From contig NZ_JAMQON010000001.1 of NCBI RefSeq assembly GCF_031624395.1, forward strand, positions 372,001-436,000: 64,000 nucleotides of DNA. Direction: 5' to 3'. The position numbers and the translations under genes are program-made. The first letter of the stretch is position 1; the number at the start of each line of letters is the position of its first letter. The notes under the pieces are model-generated. The model searched no databases. It was not told the origin of the DNA and saw nothing but the letters and a program-made list of their open reading frames with translations. This DNA is from Halomicroarcula saliterrae. Its GTDB lineage: Archaea; Halobacteriota; Halobacteria; Halobacteriales; Haloarculaceae. Of this stretch, positions 52,905 through 62,555 are shown one piece after another.

Positions 52905-53813
52905 TCAGTTTCCGCGGCCGAGCATCGTCGCCACGCGGTCCAGCAGTCCACCGAGCACCGTCTCCTCCTCCTGGTTCTCCGCCTCCTCCCGTTTCTGCTT
53001 GCGGAGCTCCGCGAGCGCGTTCGTCTGGTCGTCCACCGTGGACTCGGAGCGGTCGGTGGTCTTCTGGCCGCCCTTGACCATCGCCAGTCCGGCGACCTGC
53101 TCGTCGACGCCGCTGCGGTGGACTCGCTCGGCCTCCACGTCCAGTCCCGTCACGTCCATATCGGCCTCGCTCTCGCTGGTTCGGATGTTCAGGTCGCTCC
53201 CCTCGGAGCGCTCGACGCCGCCCCATGTGAGGTCCACGTCCTCCATCGCCGACTCGATGTCGGACTCGATCTGTTCGTCGGTGATCTCCTCGCCGGCCTC
53301 CGCGTCCTCGGCGGTGAAATCGCCCGGTCGCGGCTTCGCCCGGTCGATGTGGTAGGCGACGAGCGCGCCGCCGGTCGCGGCGAGCAAGACGGCCAGTCCG
53401 ACCCCGTAGACGAACAACACCTGAATGCTGTAGGTCGGTCCGGAGCCGACCGCCCAGTTGTAGGGGTACGCCCAGACGAACAGCCCCAGTCCCACGAGCG
53501 ATATCGTCGAACCCGCTGCTGCGCCGTACAGCGCCCGCCTGCTCACCGGGAGCAGGACGACCACACTCGACAGGGTCGCGGGCAGCGCGAGCATGCCCAC
53601 CGCGATGGCCGCCTCGCGGTAGATGAAGTCGGCCGACGGACCGCCGGCGCCCGTCAGCTGGCCGGCGGCACCGATGACGAACGCTGCGATGCCAAAGCCG
53701 ATGCCGGCGAAGAACAGCGCGAACCCGAGATAGACGTCGACCTCGCGGTCCGGCTCGCCAATATACGTTCGATACCACTCGAAGAGTCGTCCGTCATCGG
53801 TCCCGTCTGTCAT
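52905..53813 (-). CDS. Four-helix membrane protein with acidic cytoplasmic domain
   Basis: 302 residues. About four to five membrane helices (residues 28-155), including the segment TYSIQVLFVYGVGLAVLLAA, are followed by a long acidic cytoplasmic region (about 160-302) with GEEITDEQIESDIESAMEDV, a VDEQVAGLAMVKGGQ block and a coiled-coil-like ELRKQKREEAENQEEETV. Function unknown. It ends 168 bp upstream of salactin on the same strand, so it may be a membrane partner or linked gene. Confidence 0.65.
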   Translation of the reverse strand: MTDGTDDGRLFEWYRTYIGEPDREVDVYLGFALFFAGIGFGIAAFVIGAAGQLTGAGGPSADFIYREAAIAVGMLALPATLSSVVVLLPVSRRALYGAAAGSTISLVGLGLFVWAYPYNWAVGSGPTYSIQVLFVYGVGLAVLLAATGGALVAYHIDRAKPRPGDFTAEDAEAGEEITDEQIESDIESAMEDVDLTWGGVERSEGSDLNIRTSESEADMDVTGLDVEAERVHRSGVDEQVAGLAMVKGGQKTTDRSESTVDDQTNALAELRKQKREEAENQEEETVLGGLLDRVATMLGRGN

Positions 53814-53894
53814 AGTTGTTCGTTATTTCGGCCACTGTGATAGCTACATTATCCAAACGCTCTGTAATCAGTCTTTCCCGAAACCCGCAGTAAG

Positions 53895-53903
53895 GACTTT
53901 AAC
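53895..53903 (+). promoter_or_regulatory. TATA box of the SBDS gene
   Basis: GACTTTAAC about 27 bases before the ATG at 53926. Confidence 0.5.
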
Positions 53904-53925
53904 TGCCCCACCGTTACCGGCTGAT

Positions 53926-54651
53926 ATGATATCGCTTGACGAGGCGGTGACGGCGCGCCTCGAATCCCACGGACAACGGTTCGAGGTACTGGTCGACCCC
54001 GACGCGGCACTGGAGATAAAGCGAGGGGAGTTCGACGGCGACCTGGCGGATGTCATCGCGGCCGAGGACATCTTCGAGCACGCCGACCGCGGTGACCGGC
54101 CACCGGAGAACATGCTCGAAGAGGTGTTCGAGACGACCGATCCGATGGAGATCATCCCGGAGGTCATCAGGAAAGGGGAGATTCAGATTACGGCCGACCA
54201 GCGCCGCGAGATGCAAGAACAGAAACACAAACAGCTCGTCCAGCGCATCACGCGCAACGCCGTCAACCCCCAGATGGACGACGCGCCCCATCCCCCGGAG
54301 CGCATCGAGTCGGCCCTCGAAGAGACGGACTTCCGCATCGACCCGATGGAGCCCGTCGAGACGCAGGTAGACGACGCTCTGGACGCCTTGCGGCCGGTCA
54401 TCCCGATCCGCTTCGACGAGATAACCGTCGCGGTGCAGGTGCCCGCCGACTACGCCGGCAGCGCTCAGGCCAAGATTCGGACCTTCGGCGAACTCGAACG
54501 CGAGGAGTGGCAGGCCGACGGCTCGTGGGTCGGTGTGCTCACCTTCCCCGCGGGGATGCAGAACGATTTCTACGACGTGGTCAACGAGCACACGAGCGGC
54601 GAAGCCGAGACCCGTATCATAAAAGACGAAGACGAAATCGGCACGCGGTAG
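53926..54651 (+). CDS. Ribosome maturation protein SBDS
   Basis: 241 residues. It has the three-domain SBDS layout with the N-terminal FYSH domain (VTARLESHGQRFEVLVDPDA), the helical middle (TADQRREMQEQKHKQLVQRI with the NPQMDDAPHPPERIESAL segment) and the ferredoxin-like C-terminal domain (IPIRFDEITVAVQVPADYAG). It helps release aIF6 to activate 60S-like subunits with EFL1-like factors or their archaeal equivalents. Monocistronic. Confidence 0.95.
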   Translation: MISLDEAVTARLESHGQRFEVLVDPDAALEIKRGEFDGDLADVIAAEDIFEHADRGDRPPENMLEEVFETTDPMEIIPEVIRKGEIQITADQRREMQEQKHKQLVQRITRNAVNPQMDDAPHPPERIESALEETDFRIDPMEPVETQVDDALDALRPVIPIRFDEITVAVQVPADYAGSAQAKIRTFGELEREEWQADGSWVGVLTFPAGMQNDFYDVVNEHTSGEAETRIIKDEDEIGTR

Positions 54652-54664
54652 CGCCGAGCCGCGG

Positions 54665-55006
54665 TTATCCCTGCTTGAAGCCGACGAAGAAGCCGCCGGT
54701 GAACCCGGCGCTGACCGGCAGCGCCGAGAGCAGCGACGTGACCCACGACGGCGGCTGGCTGGCCGCCGACCCGGCGCTGCTCGTCGTGTTCCTGGCCGCG
54801 CCCCCGATGGCCTGCCAGTTCACTTCGAGGATGCCCCGCGTCTCGAGGAACTTGAACAGCGCCAGTTCCAGACCGACGATGACGGCGATGAGCTTCGCTA
54901 TCTTCTTGGCTGCGAAGCCGATGATACCACCGATGACCGCACCGGTTCCCAGTTCCAGTCCCATCTTCTGAAGACTGAAATCCAGTTGTAACGCAAACTC
55001 GACCAT
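54665..55006 (-). CDS. FUN14-domain small membrane protein
   Basis: 113 residues. The two hydrophobic segments (GLELGTGAVIGGIIGFAAKK; LIAVIVGLELALFKFLE) with glycine-rich spacing and the C-terminal VSAGFTGGFFVGFKQG helix match the archaeal FUN14 family. Function in archaea is unknown. The ORF is convergent with SBDS (stop codons 13 bp apart) and its promoter region faces hflX. Confidence 0.8.
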   Translation of the reverse strand: MVEFALQLDFSLQKMGLELGTGAVIGGIIGFAAKKIAKLIAVIVGLELALFKFLETRGILEVNWQAIGGAARNTTSSAGSAASQPPSWVTSLLSALPVSAGFTGGFFVGFKQG

Positions 55007-55118
55007 ACTGGGTACCTTATTGTGCCGCTGTATATCCTTTGTGGGACTCGGACCGGTGTCCGGTGGTTTTCGGAGCGACCCTGCAGACTAAATAATCGGA
55101 CGGCCTACGTGGTGGTGA

Positions 55119-56429
55119 GTGACGGCGACACACACCACAGACCGTGCAGTCGTGGCGAAACGCGTCGATAGCGGCGAGGCCGACACCGAGGAGATACGCG
55201 ACCTCGCGCGGGCGGCCGGCTACGACGTGGTCGGCGAGATAACGCAGACCCGAACTGAGGACCCGGCCTACCACCTGGGCGAGGGGAAGGTGACGCGGCT
55301 GGCAAACACCGTCGCCCGCGAGGAGGCGACGACGGTCATCTTCGACAACCAGCTGGGGCCCTACCAGACCTACAACATCGGCAACGAGCTCCCGACGGGC
55401 GTGACCGTGATGGACCGGTTCCGGCTCATCCTCGAGATATTCGGCCAGCGCGCGCGGACCCGGAAGGCCCAGCTCCAGGTCGAACTCGCCGAGTTACGCT
55501 ACGAGCTCCCGCGAGCGGAGGCGAAAGCCAGCCTCGCGAAACGCGACGAGCGCCCCGGTTTCATGGGTCTGGGCGAGTACGACGAGTCCCGAGAGGAGGA
55601 CATCAAAAAGCAGATAGCCAACATCCGGGACGAGCTCGAATCCATCGAGGAGACCGAGCGACACCGCCGGAAACAGCGCCGCGAGTCCGGTTTCGACCTC
55701 GTGGCACTCGCGGGCTACACCAACGCCGGGAAGTCCACCCTCCTGCGACGGCTCGCCGCGGACCTCGAAGTCGACGAGAACGAGGACCTGCATCCCGACC
55801 TCGACACCACCGCCGAGAGCGAGGACCGCCTCTTTACCACGCTCGGGACGACCACCCGCCGCGCGGAGGTCGGGAAACGCGAGGTGCTCGTCACCGACAC
55901 CGTCGGGTTCATTCAGGACCTCCCCCACTGGCTCGTCGAGTCGTTCAAGTCCACGCTCGATTCGGTGTACCGGGCGGATCTGGTCTTGCTCGTCGTCGAC
56001 GTCTCCGAGCCCGTCGAGGAGATACGCGAGAAGCTGGTGACGAGCCACGACACCCTCTACGAGCGCAACGAGGCCCCTATCGTGACGGTGCTGAACAAGA
56101 CCGACACCGTCGACGACGAGGAGATACGGCGCAAACGGGAGGCCCTGTCGGCGCTGGCACCGAACCCCGTCGCCGTCAGCGCCGCGGAGGGGCTGAACAT
56201 CGACGCGCTGGCCGAGCGCATCGACGCGGAGCTGCCCGACTACGAGCGCGAGCGCCTGGTCCTCCCCATGACCGAGGAGACGATGAGCGTCGTCTCGTGG
56301 ATTCACGACCACGCCCACGTTGAGACCGTCGACTACGGGGACGAGGTCGTCATCGAGTTCGAGGCCCGGCCGGCCGTCGTCGAGATGTCGCGGTCGAAAG
56401 CCGGCGACCTCGTCGGCGCGTCGGCCTGA
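55119..56429 (+). CDS. hflX: Ribosome-associated GTPase HflX
   Basis: 436 residues from GTG 55119. The HflX N-terminal domain (DPAYHLGEGKVTRLANTV, DNQLGPYQTYNIGN) and the coiled linker (RTRKAQLQVELAELRYELPR) precede a GTPase domain with G1 AGYTNAGKSTLL, G3 DTVGFIQDLP and G4 LNKTD. It splits or rescues stalled ribosomes. Archaeal length, C-terminal domain present. Confidence 0.95.
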   Translation: MTATHTTDRAVVAKRVDSGEADTEEIRDLARAAGYDVVGEITQTRTEDPAYHLGEGKVTRLANTVAREEATTVIFDNQLGPYQTYNIGNELPTGVTVMDRFRLILEIFGQRARTRKAQLQVELAELRYELPRAEAKASLAKRDERPGFMGLGEYDESREEDIKKQIANIRDELESIEETERHRRKQRRESGFDLVALAGYTNAGKSTLLRRLAADLEVDENEDLHPDLDTTAESEDRLFTTLGTTTRRAEVGKREVLVTDTVGFIQDLPHWLVESFKSTLDSVYRADLVLLVVDVSEPVEEIREKLVTSHDTLYERNEAPIVTVLNKTDTVDDEEIRRKREALSALAPNPVAVSAAEGLNIDALAERIDAELPDYERERLVLPMTEETMSVVSWIHDHAHVETVDYGDEVVIEFEARPAVVEMSRSKAGDLVGASA

Positions 56430-56501
56430 GCGGGCTGACGAGAGCCGTTGGCACTGCCCTGACCCGAAGGAAGATATACGGGCGGAATCAACGGTGGGGC
56501 A

Positions 56502-56978
56502 ATGCGGGTATTCGAGACTGAACTCCCCGGCGTCGGCCGCCGCTACACCGTCAGGTTCGGCGACGGCGGCGAGTTCGTCGTCCTCATCCACAACGACGGG
56601 AACCGAGAGACGTTCTGGCGCGACGACCCGGACGGAGACAGCGACCGGCTGTTCCAGACGACCGAGCCACAGGCACGGAAGCTCGCCGAGATATTCGACG
56701 GCACCTACTTTCACACGGTGGCGGAGGACCTCGACGACGCCTTCGAGAACGCCCGGATTCGGTGGATAGAAATCGATTCGACGTCACCGCTGGCGGACGA
56801 GACGTTGCGCGGGACCGGACTCCGGACCCGGAGCGGCGTCTCAGTGCTGGCAATCCAGCGAGGGACCGACACCATAGCGAACCCGGACCCGGACGTCGTG
56901 CTCGCGGCCGGCGACACGATAGTGACTGTCGGCACCGAGGCGGCGTACGAACGGCTGCACGACCTGCTGGACGGCTGA
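56502..56978 (+). CDS. RCK_C-domain regulator of a potassium/proton antiporter (KhtT-like)
   Basis: 158 residues. The N-terminal half (VGRRYTVRFGDGGEFVVLIH) resembles KhtT; the C-terminal RCK_C/TrkA-C domain holds SPLADETLRGTGLRTRSGVS, VLAIQRG and PDVVLAAGDTIVTVGTEAA. Such proteins bind ligands such as c-di-AMP in some bacteria and gate K+ flux. The antiporter (KhtU-like) partner is not in this window. Monocistronic. Confidence 0.82.
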   Translation: MRVFETELPGVGRRYTVRFGDGGEFVVLIHNDGNRETFWRDDPDGDSDRLFQTTEPQARKLAEIFDGTYFHTVAEDLDDAFENARIRWIEIDSTSPLADETLRGTGLRTRSGVSVLAIQRGTDTIANPDPDVVLAAGDTIVTVGTEAAYERLHDLLDG

Positions 56979-56990
56979 CCGACGGCCGAC

Positions 56991-58421
56991 TCACTCGGCC
57001 CACAGCGCGCCGGGCACCGCCTCCACCAGGTCCGTCGCGACGAGTCCGGAGCCGTGTTCTTCGACCGCTGTGTCCCCGGCGGTGCCGTTGGCGTAGGCCG
57101 CGAGGGCGGCGGCGTGGCGCGGTTCGAGTACACAGGCCAGCGCGCCTGTGACACCGGCGAGCACGTCCCCGGTGCCGCCGACCGTCATTCCGGCGTTGCC
57201 CGTTCGGCTGATTCGGGTTCGCTCGCCGTCCGATATCACGTCGTAGGCCCCCTTGACCAGCAGCGTCTGACCGATGTCGGCTGCGAAATCCTCGACCAGT
57301 TCGGCCCGCTCGCGCCAGTCGTCGCTGGTCTCCCCGCCCATCCCGACCAGTTCGCCCTGATGTGGTGTACAGACGAGGTCGGCCTCGGTCTCGACGTCTG
57401 GGACGACCTGCAGGGCGTCGGCGTCGACGACGGCGGTGCCGTCGAAGCGCGCGAGCAGCGACTCGACGGCCGACAGCGTCTCCCCGGCGCCGCCGAGTCC
57501 CGGCCCGAGCACCAGCGTGTCGTGGTCGGCAGCGAGGTCGGCCAGCCAGTCGACGTGGGCCGGGGCCAGCCGGTCGCCGTCGTACTCGCGGACGATGAGG
57601 TTCTCGCTGTACCCCTGTATCTCGCGAGCGACGGTGTCGGGGGCCGCGACGCGGACGAGGTCGGCCCCCGCCCGCAGCGCCGCCCGGGCGGCCAGCGCCG
57701 GCGCGCCGGTGTAGGGGCCGCCGCCGACGACCAGCACCTCCCCGTTGTCCCCTTTGTGACTCGCGGGGTCCCGCGAGAGCCGCCGGCGGTCGCCCCGTTC
57801 GACGAACCGCTGGGCCGCGTCGGGGATGCCGATGTCCGCGACGGTGACCGACGCCGGGAGGTCGGCGAGCCCGGGTTTCGTGTCGTGGAACGTGACGACG
57901 TGGTCGGCGGCGACGGCGTTCTCGGCGAGGTCGCCCGTCTCGCAGTCCAGCCCCGAGGGGACGTCCACGGAGAGAACCGTCGCCGCCGAATCGTTCATCG
58001 CGGCGGCGGCGGTGGCGGCCGGCTCACGCAGCGCGCCGCTGATACCCGTGCCCAGCATCGCGTCGACCGCGAGGTCGGGGTCCCCCAGCTCGAACGCCGA
58101 CGAGTCACCGACCTGTTCGGTGGGGTAGTCGGCCGACTGGAGCGCGTCCCAGTTCTCCCGGGCGATGTCGGTGGTGATCGTCTCGGGGCGACCGAGCAGA
58201 CACACCCGGAGCGCGAACTCGTCCAGAAAGCGCGCCGCGACCAGCGCGTCGCCGCCGTTGTTCCCGCGCCCGGCGACGACGACGACCTCGTCACCCGGGT
58301 CGGCGTGGTCCCGGACGGCCCGCGCGACGCTGTGCCCGGACGATTCCATCAGCTGCTTTCGCGGGACGCCGAGCGCTTCGGCGTTCGCGTCGACGACCGC
58401 CATCTCGGAGCCAGTTAGCAT
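56991..58421 (-). CDS. nnr: Bifunctional NAD(P)HX dehydratase/epimerase
   Basis: 476 residues. The N-terminal YjeF epimerase domain has GRGNNGGDALVAARFLDE; the C-terminal carbohydrate-kinase-like dehydratase domain has GGGPYTGAPALAARAALRAG, the LGPGLGGAGETL loop, LVCTPHQGELVGM and the catalytic GNAGMTVGGTGDVLAGV. It repairs hydrated NADH and NADPH. Followed by acylphosphatase in the opposite reading order (its stop is 31 bp before the nnr start). Confidence 0.93.
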   Translation of the reverse strand: MLTGSEMAVVDANAEALGVPRKQLMESSGHSVARAVRDHADPGDEVVVVAGRGNNGGDALVAARFLDEFALRVCLLGRPETITTDIARENWDALQSADYPTEQVGDSSAFELGDPDLAVDAMLGTGISGALREPAATAAAAMNDSAATVLSVDVPSGLDCETGDLAENAVAADHVVTFHDTKPGLADLPASVTVADIGIPDAAQRFVERGDRRRLSRDPASHKGDNGEVLVVGGGPYTGAPALAARAALRAGADLVRVAAPDTVAREIQGYSENLIVREYDGDRLAPAHVDWLADLAADHDTLVLGPGLGGAGETLSAVESLLARFDGTAVVDADALQVVPDVETEADLVCTPHQGELVGMGGETSDDWRERAELVEDFAADIGQTLLVKGAYDVISDGERTRISRTGNAGMTVGGTGDVLAGVTGALACVLEPRHAAALAAYANGTAGDTAVEEHGSGLVATDLVEAVPGALWAE

Positions 58422-58452
58422 ACCGGCTCTGCGGGCGCCACCGACCTAAAAG

Positions 58453-58728
58453 CTACCAGCGGACCTCGAAGCCATCGAGTCCGTCGGGGGCCTCCTCGCT
58501 GACCTCGACCGTCGAAACATCCGCCATCGACGACCCCTCGTAACAGAACTCGATCATCTCGTCGACGGCGTCCGGGTCGCCCTCGAAGACGGCCTCGACG
58601 CGGCCGTCGTCCAGGTTCCGGACCCAGCCGTCGACGCCCTTCTCGATGGCCCTGTCCCGCGTCGTCGCTCGATAGTACACTCCCTGTACCTTCCCGGAAA
58701 CGTGGACGTGGGCGCGCTTGCGTGACAT
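58453..58728 (-). CDS. Acylphosphatase
   Basis: 91 residues, canonical AcP fold. The phosphate cradle HVSGKVQGVYYRATTRDRA includes the catalytic Arg (about Arg23), and the catalytic Asn is in WVRNLDDGRVEAVFEG (about Asn42). It hydrolyses acyl phosphates such as carbamoyl phosphate. Same strand and 31 bp upstream of nnr, so possibly co-transcribed. Confidence 0.94.
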   Translation of the reverse strand: MSRKRAHVHVSGKVQGVYYRATTRDRAIEKGVDGWVRNLDDGRVEAVFEGDPDAVDEMIEFCYEGSSMADVSTVEVSEEAPDGLDGFEVRW

Positions 58729-58782
58729 GCGTCAGTGTAGACACACCGGTCAGTTATGTCCGGTGGTCCCGCCGGTTCTCGC

Positions 58783-59691
58783 TCAGAGCTCCCGCCCGCC
58801 CGAACGCAGATAATGAAAGAGATACGTCTGCGTGTAGCCGGCGTACTCGCCGCCCAGCGTCTCCCGGATGGCGGCCGAGGTGTCGCCGTAGCTGCCCCGG
58901 TCGCAGTCGGGGTAGAACTCCGCGATGACCGTCTGAATCCAGGTGTCCAGCGGAACGGCCTCCAGGTAGCCAAGCGAGAACAGCAGGATGCAGTCGGCCA
59001 CCTTGTCGCCGACGCCGACGAACTCAGTGAGCGCGTCGCGGGCCGCTTCGTAGGGGAACTCGGCCGCGGCCGCCGGGTCGGACTCCCCCTCGGCGACCAT
59101 CTCGGCCGACCGCTTGACGTAGGGGGCGCGGTAACCCAGACTCAGCTCCCGGAGGTCGGCCTCGCTCGCGCCGGCCAGCGCGTCCGGGGTCGGAAACGCG
59201 TGATACGTCCCGCCGTCGAACGAGACCGGCTCGCCGAACTCGCGGCGGAGCGCCTGTTGCATCCCGTGGATACGACCGACGCGCATCTGGGCCGAACAGA
59301 TAAACGAGACGAGCGTCGGAAAGACGGGGTCCCGGACGATACGCATCCCCCAGTAGGCGTCGAACGCCTCGTCGACGACGGCGTCGGGCGGGGCCGTCTC
59401 CCGGATCGCCGGCAGGTCGTCGTCCAGTCCGAGCAGGGTCCTGAGGTGGGGCTCGGCGTCGACGGAGCTCTCCCACTGGAGTTCGCCGTCGGTCTGGCGC
59501 ACCCGGACGACCTCGGGCTCGCCGTCGACCCGCAGCGTCGTCCAGTACCACGCCGACCCGCCGCTCGCGGCCGTCCGCTCGTACATCCGGCCGTCCTCGC
59601 GGTCCCAGAGATACGACTGGCCGCTCTCGACGGTTGCCTGCAGGTCGATACCGCCCGGGAGCGCTCCCACGTCGAACTGTCCGCGATGCAT
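58783..59691 (-). CDS. OGG-type DNA glycosylase (8-oxoguanine/alkylpurine)
   Basis: 302 residues. The C-terminal HhH-GPD domain has GVGDKVADCILLFSLGYLEA with the catalytic Lys (K in GDK) and the aspartate in PLDTW. An N-terminal beta domain with VESGQSYLW and FPTLVSFICSAQMRVGRIHG matches OGG1-like proteins. It excises oxidised or alkylated purines and then nicks by beta-elimination. It lies 54 bp upstream of the acylphosphatase gene on the same strand, so OGG, acylphosphatase and nnr may be co-transcribed. Confidence 0.85.
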   Translation of the reverse strand: MHRGQFDVGALPGGIDLQATVESGQSYLWDREDGRMYERTAASGGSAWYWTTLRVDGEPEVVRVRQTDGELQWESSVDAEPHLRTLLGLDDDLPAIRETAPPDAVVDEAFDAYWGMRIVRDPVFPTLVSFICSAQMRVGRIHGMQQALRREFGEPVSFDGGTYHAFPTPDALAGASEADLRELSLGYRAPYVKRSAEMVAEGESDPAAAAEFPYEAARDALTEFVGVGDKVADCILLFSLGYLEAVPLDTWIQTVIAEFYPDCDRGSYGDTSAAIRETLGGEYAGYTQTYLFHYLRSGGREL

Positions 59692-59756
59692 TGGTTCCGG
59701 GAACGGCGTGGAGGCGTATCGGGGTTTCTATCCGCCACTGTGCGGGGGCCGGCGGC

Positions 59757-61157
59757 TCAGACCGCCGAGTCGGCCTGCCGGCGCAGCAGCGCGATGGCGC
59801 CGACGACGCCGAACACCGCGACGGCGGCGGCCTGCGGGGTCGTCACCGGGACGCCGAGGACGGTCCCGAGCCCGGAGACCAGCGTAAAGGCGAGAAACAG
59901 CGGGAGGACGACGGCGACAGCGTAGTACCACGGGAGCCCCATGATTCTGGCGAGTCTGCCGGCGCCGTTCCGGTACTCGTCGAGGGCGGCCTTTCCGAGG
60001 ACCCACCCGTCGAACAGCAGGAAGCCGAGCAAGCCGGCGGTCAACGCGAGGTTGGCGACGGTGTCGGCGAGCAGCGTGAACAGCGACGGCGACAGCGCGG
60101 CCCCGCTCCCGGTGACGAGGAAGAGGCCGCCGACACCGGCCGTCGCCCGCGAGCGCGTGGTGTCGCGTTCGTCGACGAGGTAGGCCACGAGCACCTCGAA
60201 GATGCTGATCGCCGACGAGAGCGCCGCGAGCAGGACGACGCCGAAGAAGACGAGGCCGACGACGCGGCTGTACGGCAGGTCGGCGAAGGCGCCAGCGAGG
60301 CTGACGAACAGCGCGCCTGGGCCGCCCTGTCCGGGCGAGATACCGAGCGAGAACAGCAGCGGGAAGATGACCAGTCCCGCGAGGACGCCGATGCCGGTGT
60401 TCAACACCGCGATGATAGTCCCATCGGCGGCCAGCGAGCGGTCCTCGCCGATGTAGGAGGCGTAGGTGAGCATCGCCCCGGCGCCGACCGAGAGAGTAAA
60501 CAGCGCCTGCCCCGCCGCGGCGACGAGGACGTCGAGGAAGTTCGCCCGGAGGTAGGCCACGTCCAGCGAGAGGTAGAACTCGTAGCCCTCGGCGCTCCCG
60601 GGCAACGTCACGGCCCAGAGAGCCAGCGCCCCGAAGAGGACGACGATGCCGGGGACCATCACCGTCGTCGCGAGTTCGATGCCCCGGTCGACGCCGGCGT
60701 AGACGACGGCCACCGTCGCCAGCAGGAACAGGGCGTGGAAGCCGGCGGCGCCGACGCCGAAGTCGATGGCGGCGAAGTACCCCTGTGGGTCCGCGAAGTA
60801 CGCGCCGGAGGCGCTGGCGACGGTGTACCGGAGGATCCAGCCGCCGACCACCGAGTAGAAAGAGAGGACCACGACGGAGGCGAGCAAGGCGACGCCGCCG
60901 AGGGCACGCCAGCGGCGGCCGCCCAGCGCGCCGAAGGCGCCGACCGGATTTCGGCGGCTCCGACGGCCGATGACCATCTCGCCGAGCAGTCCGGGGACGC
61001 CGACGAGCACGATTACGAGGACGTACAACAGGAGGAATGCGGCGCCGCCGTTGGTCGCCGTCAGCCAGGGAAACCGCCAGATGTTTCCGAGGCCGACGGC
61101 GCTGCCGACGGCGGCGAGGAGGAACCCGAGCCGGGTCCGCCAGGTGGCTCTCGTCAT
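59757..61157 (-). CDS. Sodium-dependent transporter, SNF/NSS family (copy 2)
   Basis: 466 residues, about 11-12 helices. The NSS signature at the N-terminus is RLGFLLAAVGSAVGLGNIWR with FPWLTATNGGAAFLLLY, and helix 6 has FFTLSVG-like (LFTLSVGAGAMLTYASYI) residues. It couples Na+ to uptake of an amino acid or related solute; the substrate cannot be assigned. It is the downstream member of a tandem pair with the gene at 61212. Confidence 0.9.
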   Translation of the reverse strand: MTRATWRTRLGFLLAAVGSAVGLGNIWRFPWLTATNGGAAFLLLYVLVIVLVGVPGLLGEMVIGRRSRRNPVGAFGALGGRRWRALGGVALLASVVVLSFYSVVGGWILRYTVASASGAYFADPQGYFAAIDFGVGAAGFHALFLLATVAVVYAGVDRGIELATTVMVPGIVVLFGALALWAVTLPGSAEGYEFYLSLDVAYLRANFLDVLVAAAGQALFTLSVGAGAMLTYASYIGEDRSLAADGTIIAVLNTGIGVLAGLVIFPLLFSLGISPGQGGPGALFVSLAGAFADLPYSRVVGLVFFGVVLLAALSSAISIFEVLVAYLVDERDTTRSRATAGVGGLFLVTGSGAALSPSLFTLLADTVANLALTAGLLGFLLFDGWVLGKAALDEYRNGAGRLARIMGLPWYYAVAVVLPLFLAFTLVSGLGTVLGVPVTTPQAAAVAVFGVVGAIALLRRQADSAV

Positions 61158-61211
61158 CGTCTCACGGTCTTCCCGAGCACCAAAAAGCGTGTCGAGTGTC
61201 GCGAAGACACG

Positions 61212-62555
61212 TCAGAACGGCTGGAAGAAGCCGGCGTCCTCGACGAGGAACATCTCGTTGATACCCAGCGCGAGCGTGAGGACGATAGCGGCCACGACGA
61301 CCACCCGGACCGTCCAGAGCCACACCTCGCCGCCCGCGCCGAGGCCGCCGGTCCCCTCCCGCAGCTCCGCGACGGCGTCACGGCCGAGCACCCACCCGAC
61401 GAAGACAGCGGTGGCGAGCACCGACAGCGGGAGGAACACCTGGTAGGCGAAACTGTCGAACCACGTCAGCCACGCCGTGTCCAGCGCCGACGGGAGGCCG
61501 AGCAGGAACAGGGCCACCCCGATGGCCGGGGCGAGATAGTGCCGGGGCACGTCGTAGTTGTCGTTGGCGTAGGCGACGGCGGTCTCAAGCAGGCTGATGG
61601 CCGAGGACAGCGCCGCGATGAGGACGACGCCGAAGAAGACGACGCCGAACAGCCGGCCGAACGGCACCGTTCCGAACCCGGCGGCGGTCGCGACGAACAG
61701 CGCGCCGGCGCCGCCGGTCCCGGTCGTCACCTCCGCGCCGATGGTCAGCAGGATGGGGAAGACGACCAGTCCGGCGAGGATGCCCACGAGCGTGTTCGTC
61801 ACGACGATAGCCCCGCCGTCGGCGACGAGGTTGTCGTCGCCCCCGACGTACGAGGAGTACGTCACCATGATGGCCATCCCCAGCGAGAGCGTGAAGAAGG
61901 CCTGACCGACGGCGAAGGGGATGATGGTCCCGGCGTTTGCCACCATCGCGCCGGGGTCCGGCGAGAGGAAGAAATCGTAGCCGGCGGCGGCGCCGGGGAG
62001 CGTGGCAACCCACGCCGCCAGGGCGACCATCAGGACGACGATACTGGGGACCATCACCTTCGTCGCCTTCTCGATGCCGTCTTCGATACCCAGCGCGACG
62101 ATACCGACGACCAGGGCGAGGAAGACGGCCTGAGCCACCACCGCGTCGAGGCCCGCCGAGACCGACCCGAAGTAGCCCGCGGGGTCCGAGAAGTACGCCC
62201 CTCGGGCGCTCCCGAGGATGTAGCGAAGCACCCACCCGCCCACGACGTTGTAGTACGAGAGAATCCAGAACCCGGTGAGGACGGCCAGGCCGCCGACGGC
62301 TCGCCACTTCCGGTGGCCCAGCCGCGAGAAGGCGTCGACGGCGTTGACGTGGGTCCGCCGACCGAGGACGAACTCCGCGAGCATCGCCGGGAAGCCGACG
62401 AGCGCGACGGCCACGAGATAGAAGACGACGAAGGCGGCCCCGCCGTTGGTCGCGGTCTTGAACGGGAACTGCCAGAGGTTCCCGAGACCGACTGCGCTGC
62501 CGATGGCCGCGAGGACGAATCCCGGTCGGGTCGCCCACGTTTCTCGGTCCGACAT
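61212..62555 (-). CDS. Sodium-dependent transporter, SNF/NSS family (copy 1)
   Basis: 447 residues. N-terminal signature RPGFVLAAIGSAVGLGNLWQ followed by FPFKTATNGGAAFVVFYLV; helix 6 region AFFTLSLGMAIMVTYSSYVG. It shares architecture with the downstream copy, 54 bp away; both are minus strand and are probably co-transcribed. Substrate unknown. It is slightly shorter at the C-terminus than its neighbour. Confidence 0.9.
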   Translation of the reverse strand: MSDRETWATRPGFVLAAIGSAVGLGNLWQFPFKTATNGGAAFVVFYLVAVALVGFPAMLAEFVLGRRTHVNAVDAFSRLGHRKWRAVGGLAVLTGFWILSYYNVVGGWVLRYILGSARGAYFSDPAGYFGSVSAGLDAVVAQAVFLALVVGIVALGIEDGIEKATKVMVPSIVVLMVALAAWVATLPGAAAGYDFFLSPDPGAMVANAGTIIPFAVGQAFFTLSLGMAIMVTYSSYVGGDDNLVADGGAIVVTNTLVGILAGLVVFPILLTIGAEVTTGTGGAGALFVATAAGFGTVPFGRLFGVVFFGVVLIAALSSAISLLETAVAYANDNYDVPRHYLAPAIGVALFLLGLPSALDTAWLTWFDSFAYQVFLPLSVLATAVFVGWVLGRDAVAELREGTGGLGAGGEVWLWTVRVVVVAAIVLTLALGINEMFLVEDAGFFQPF

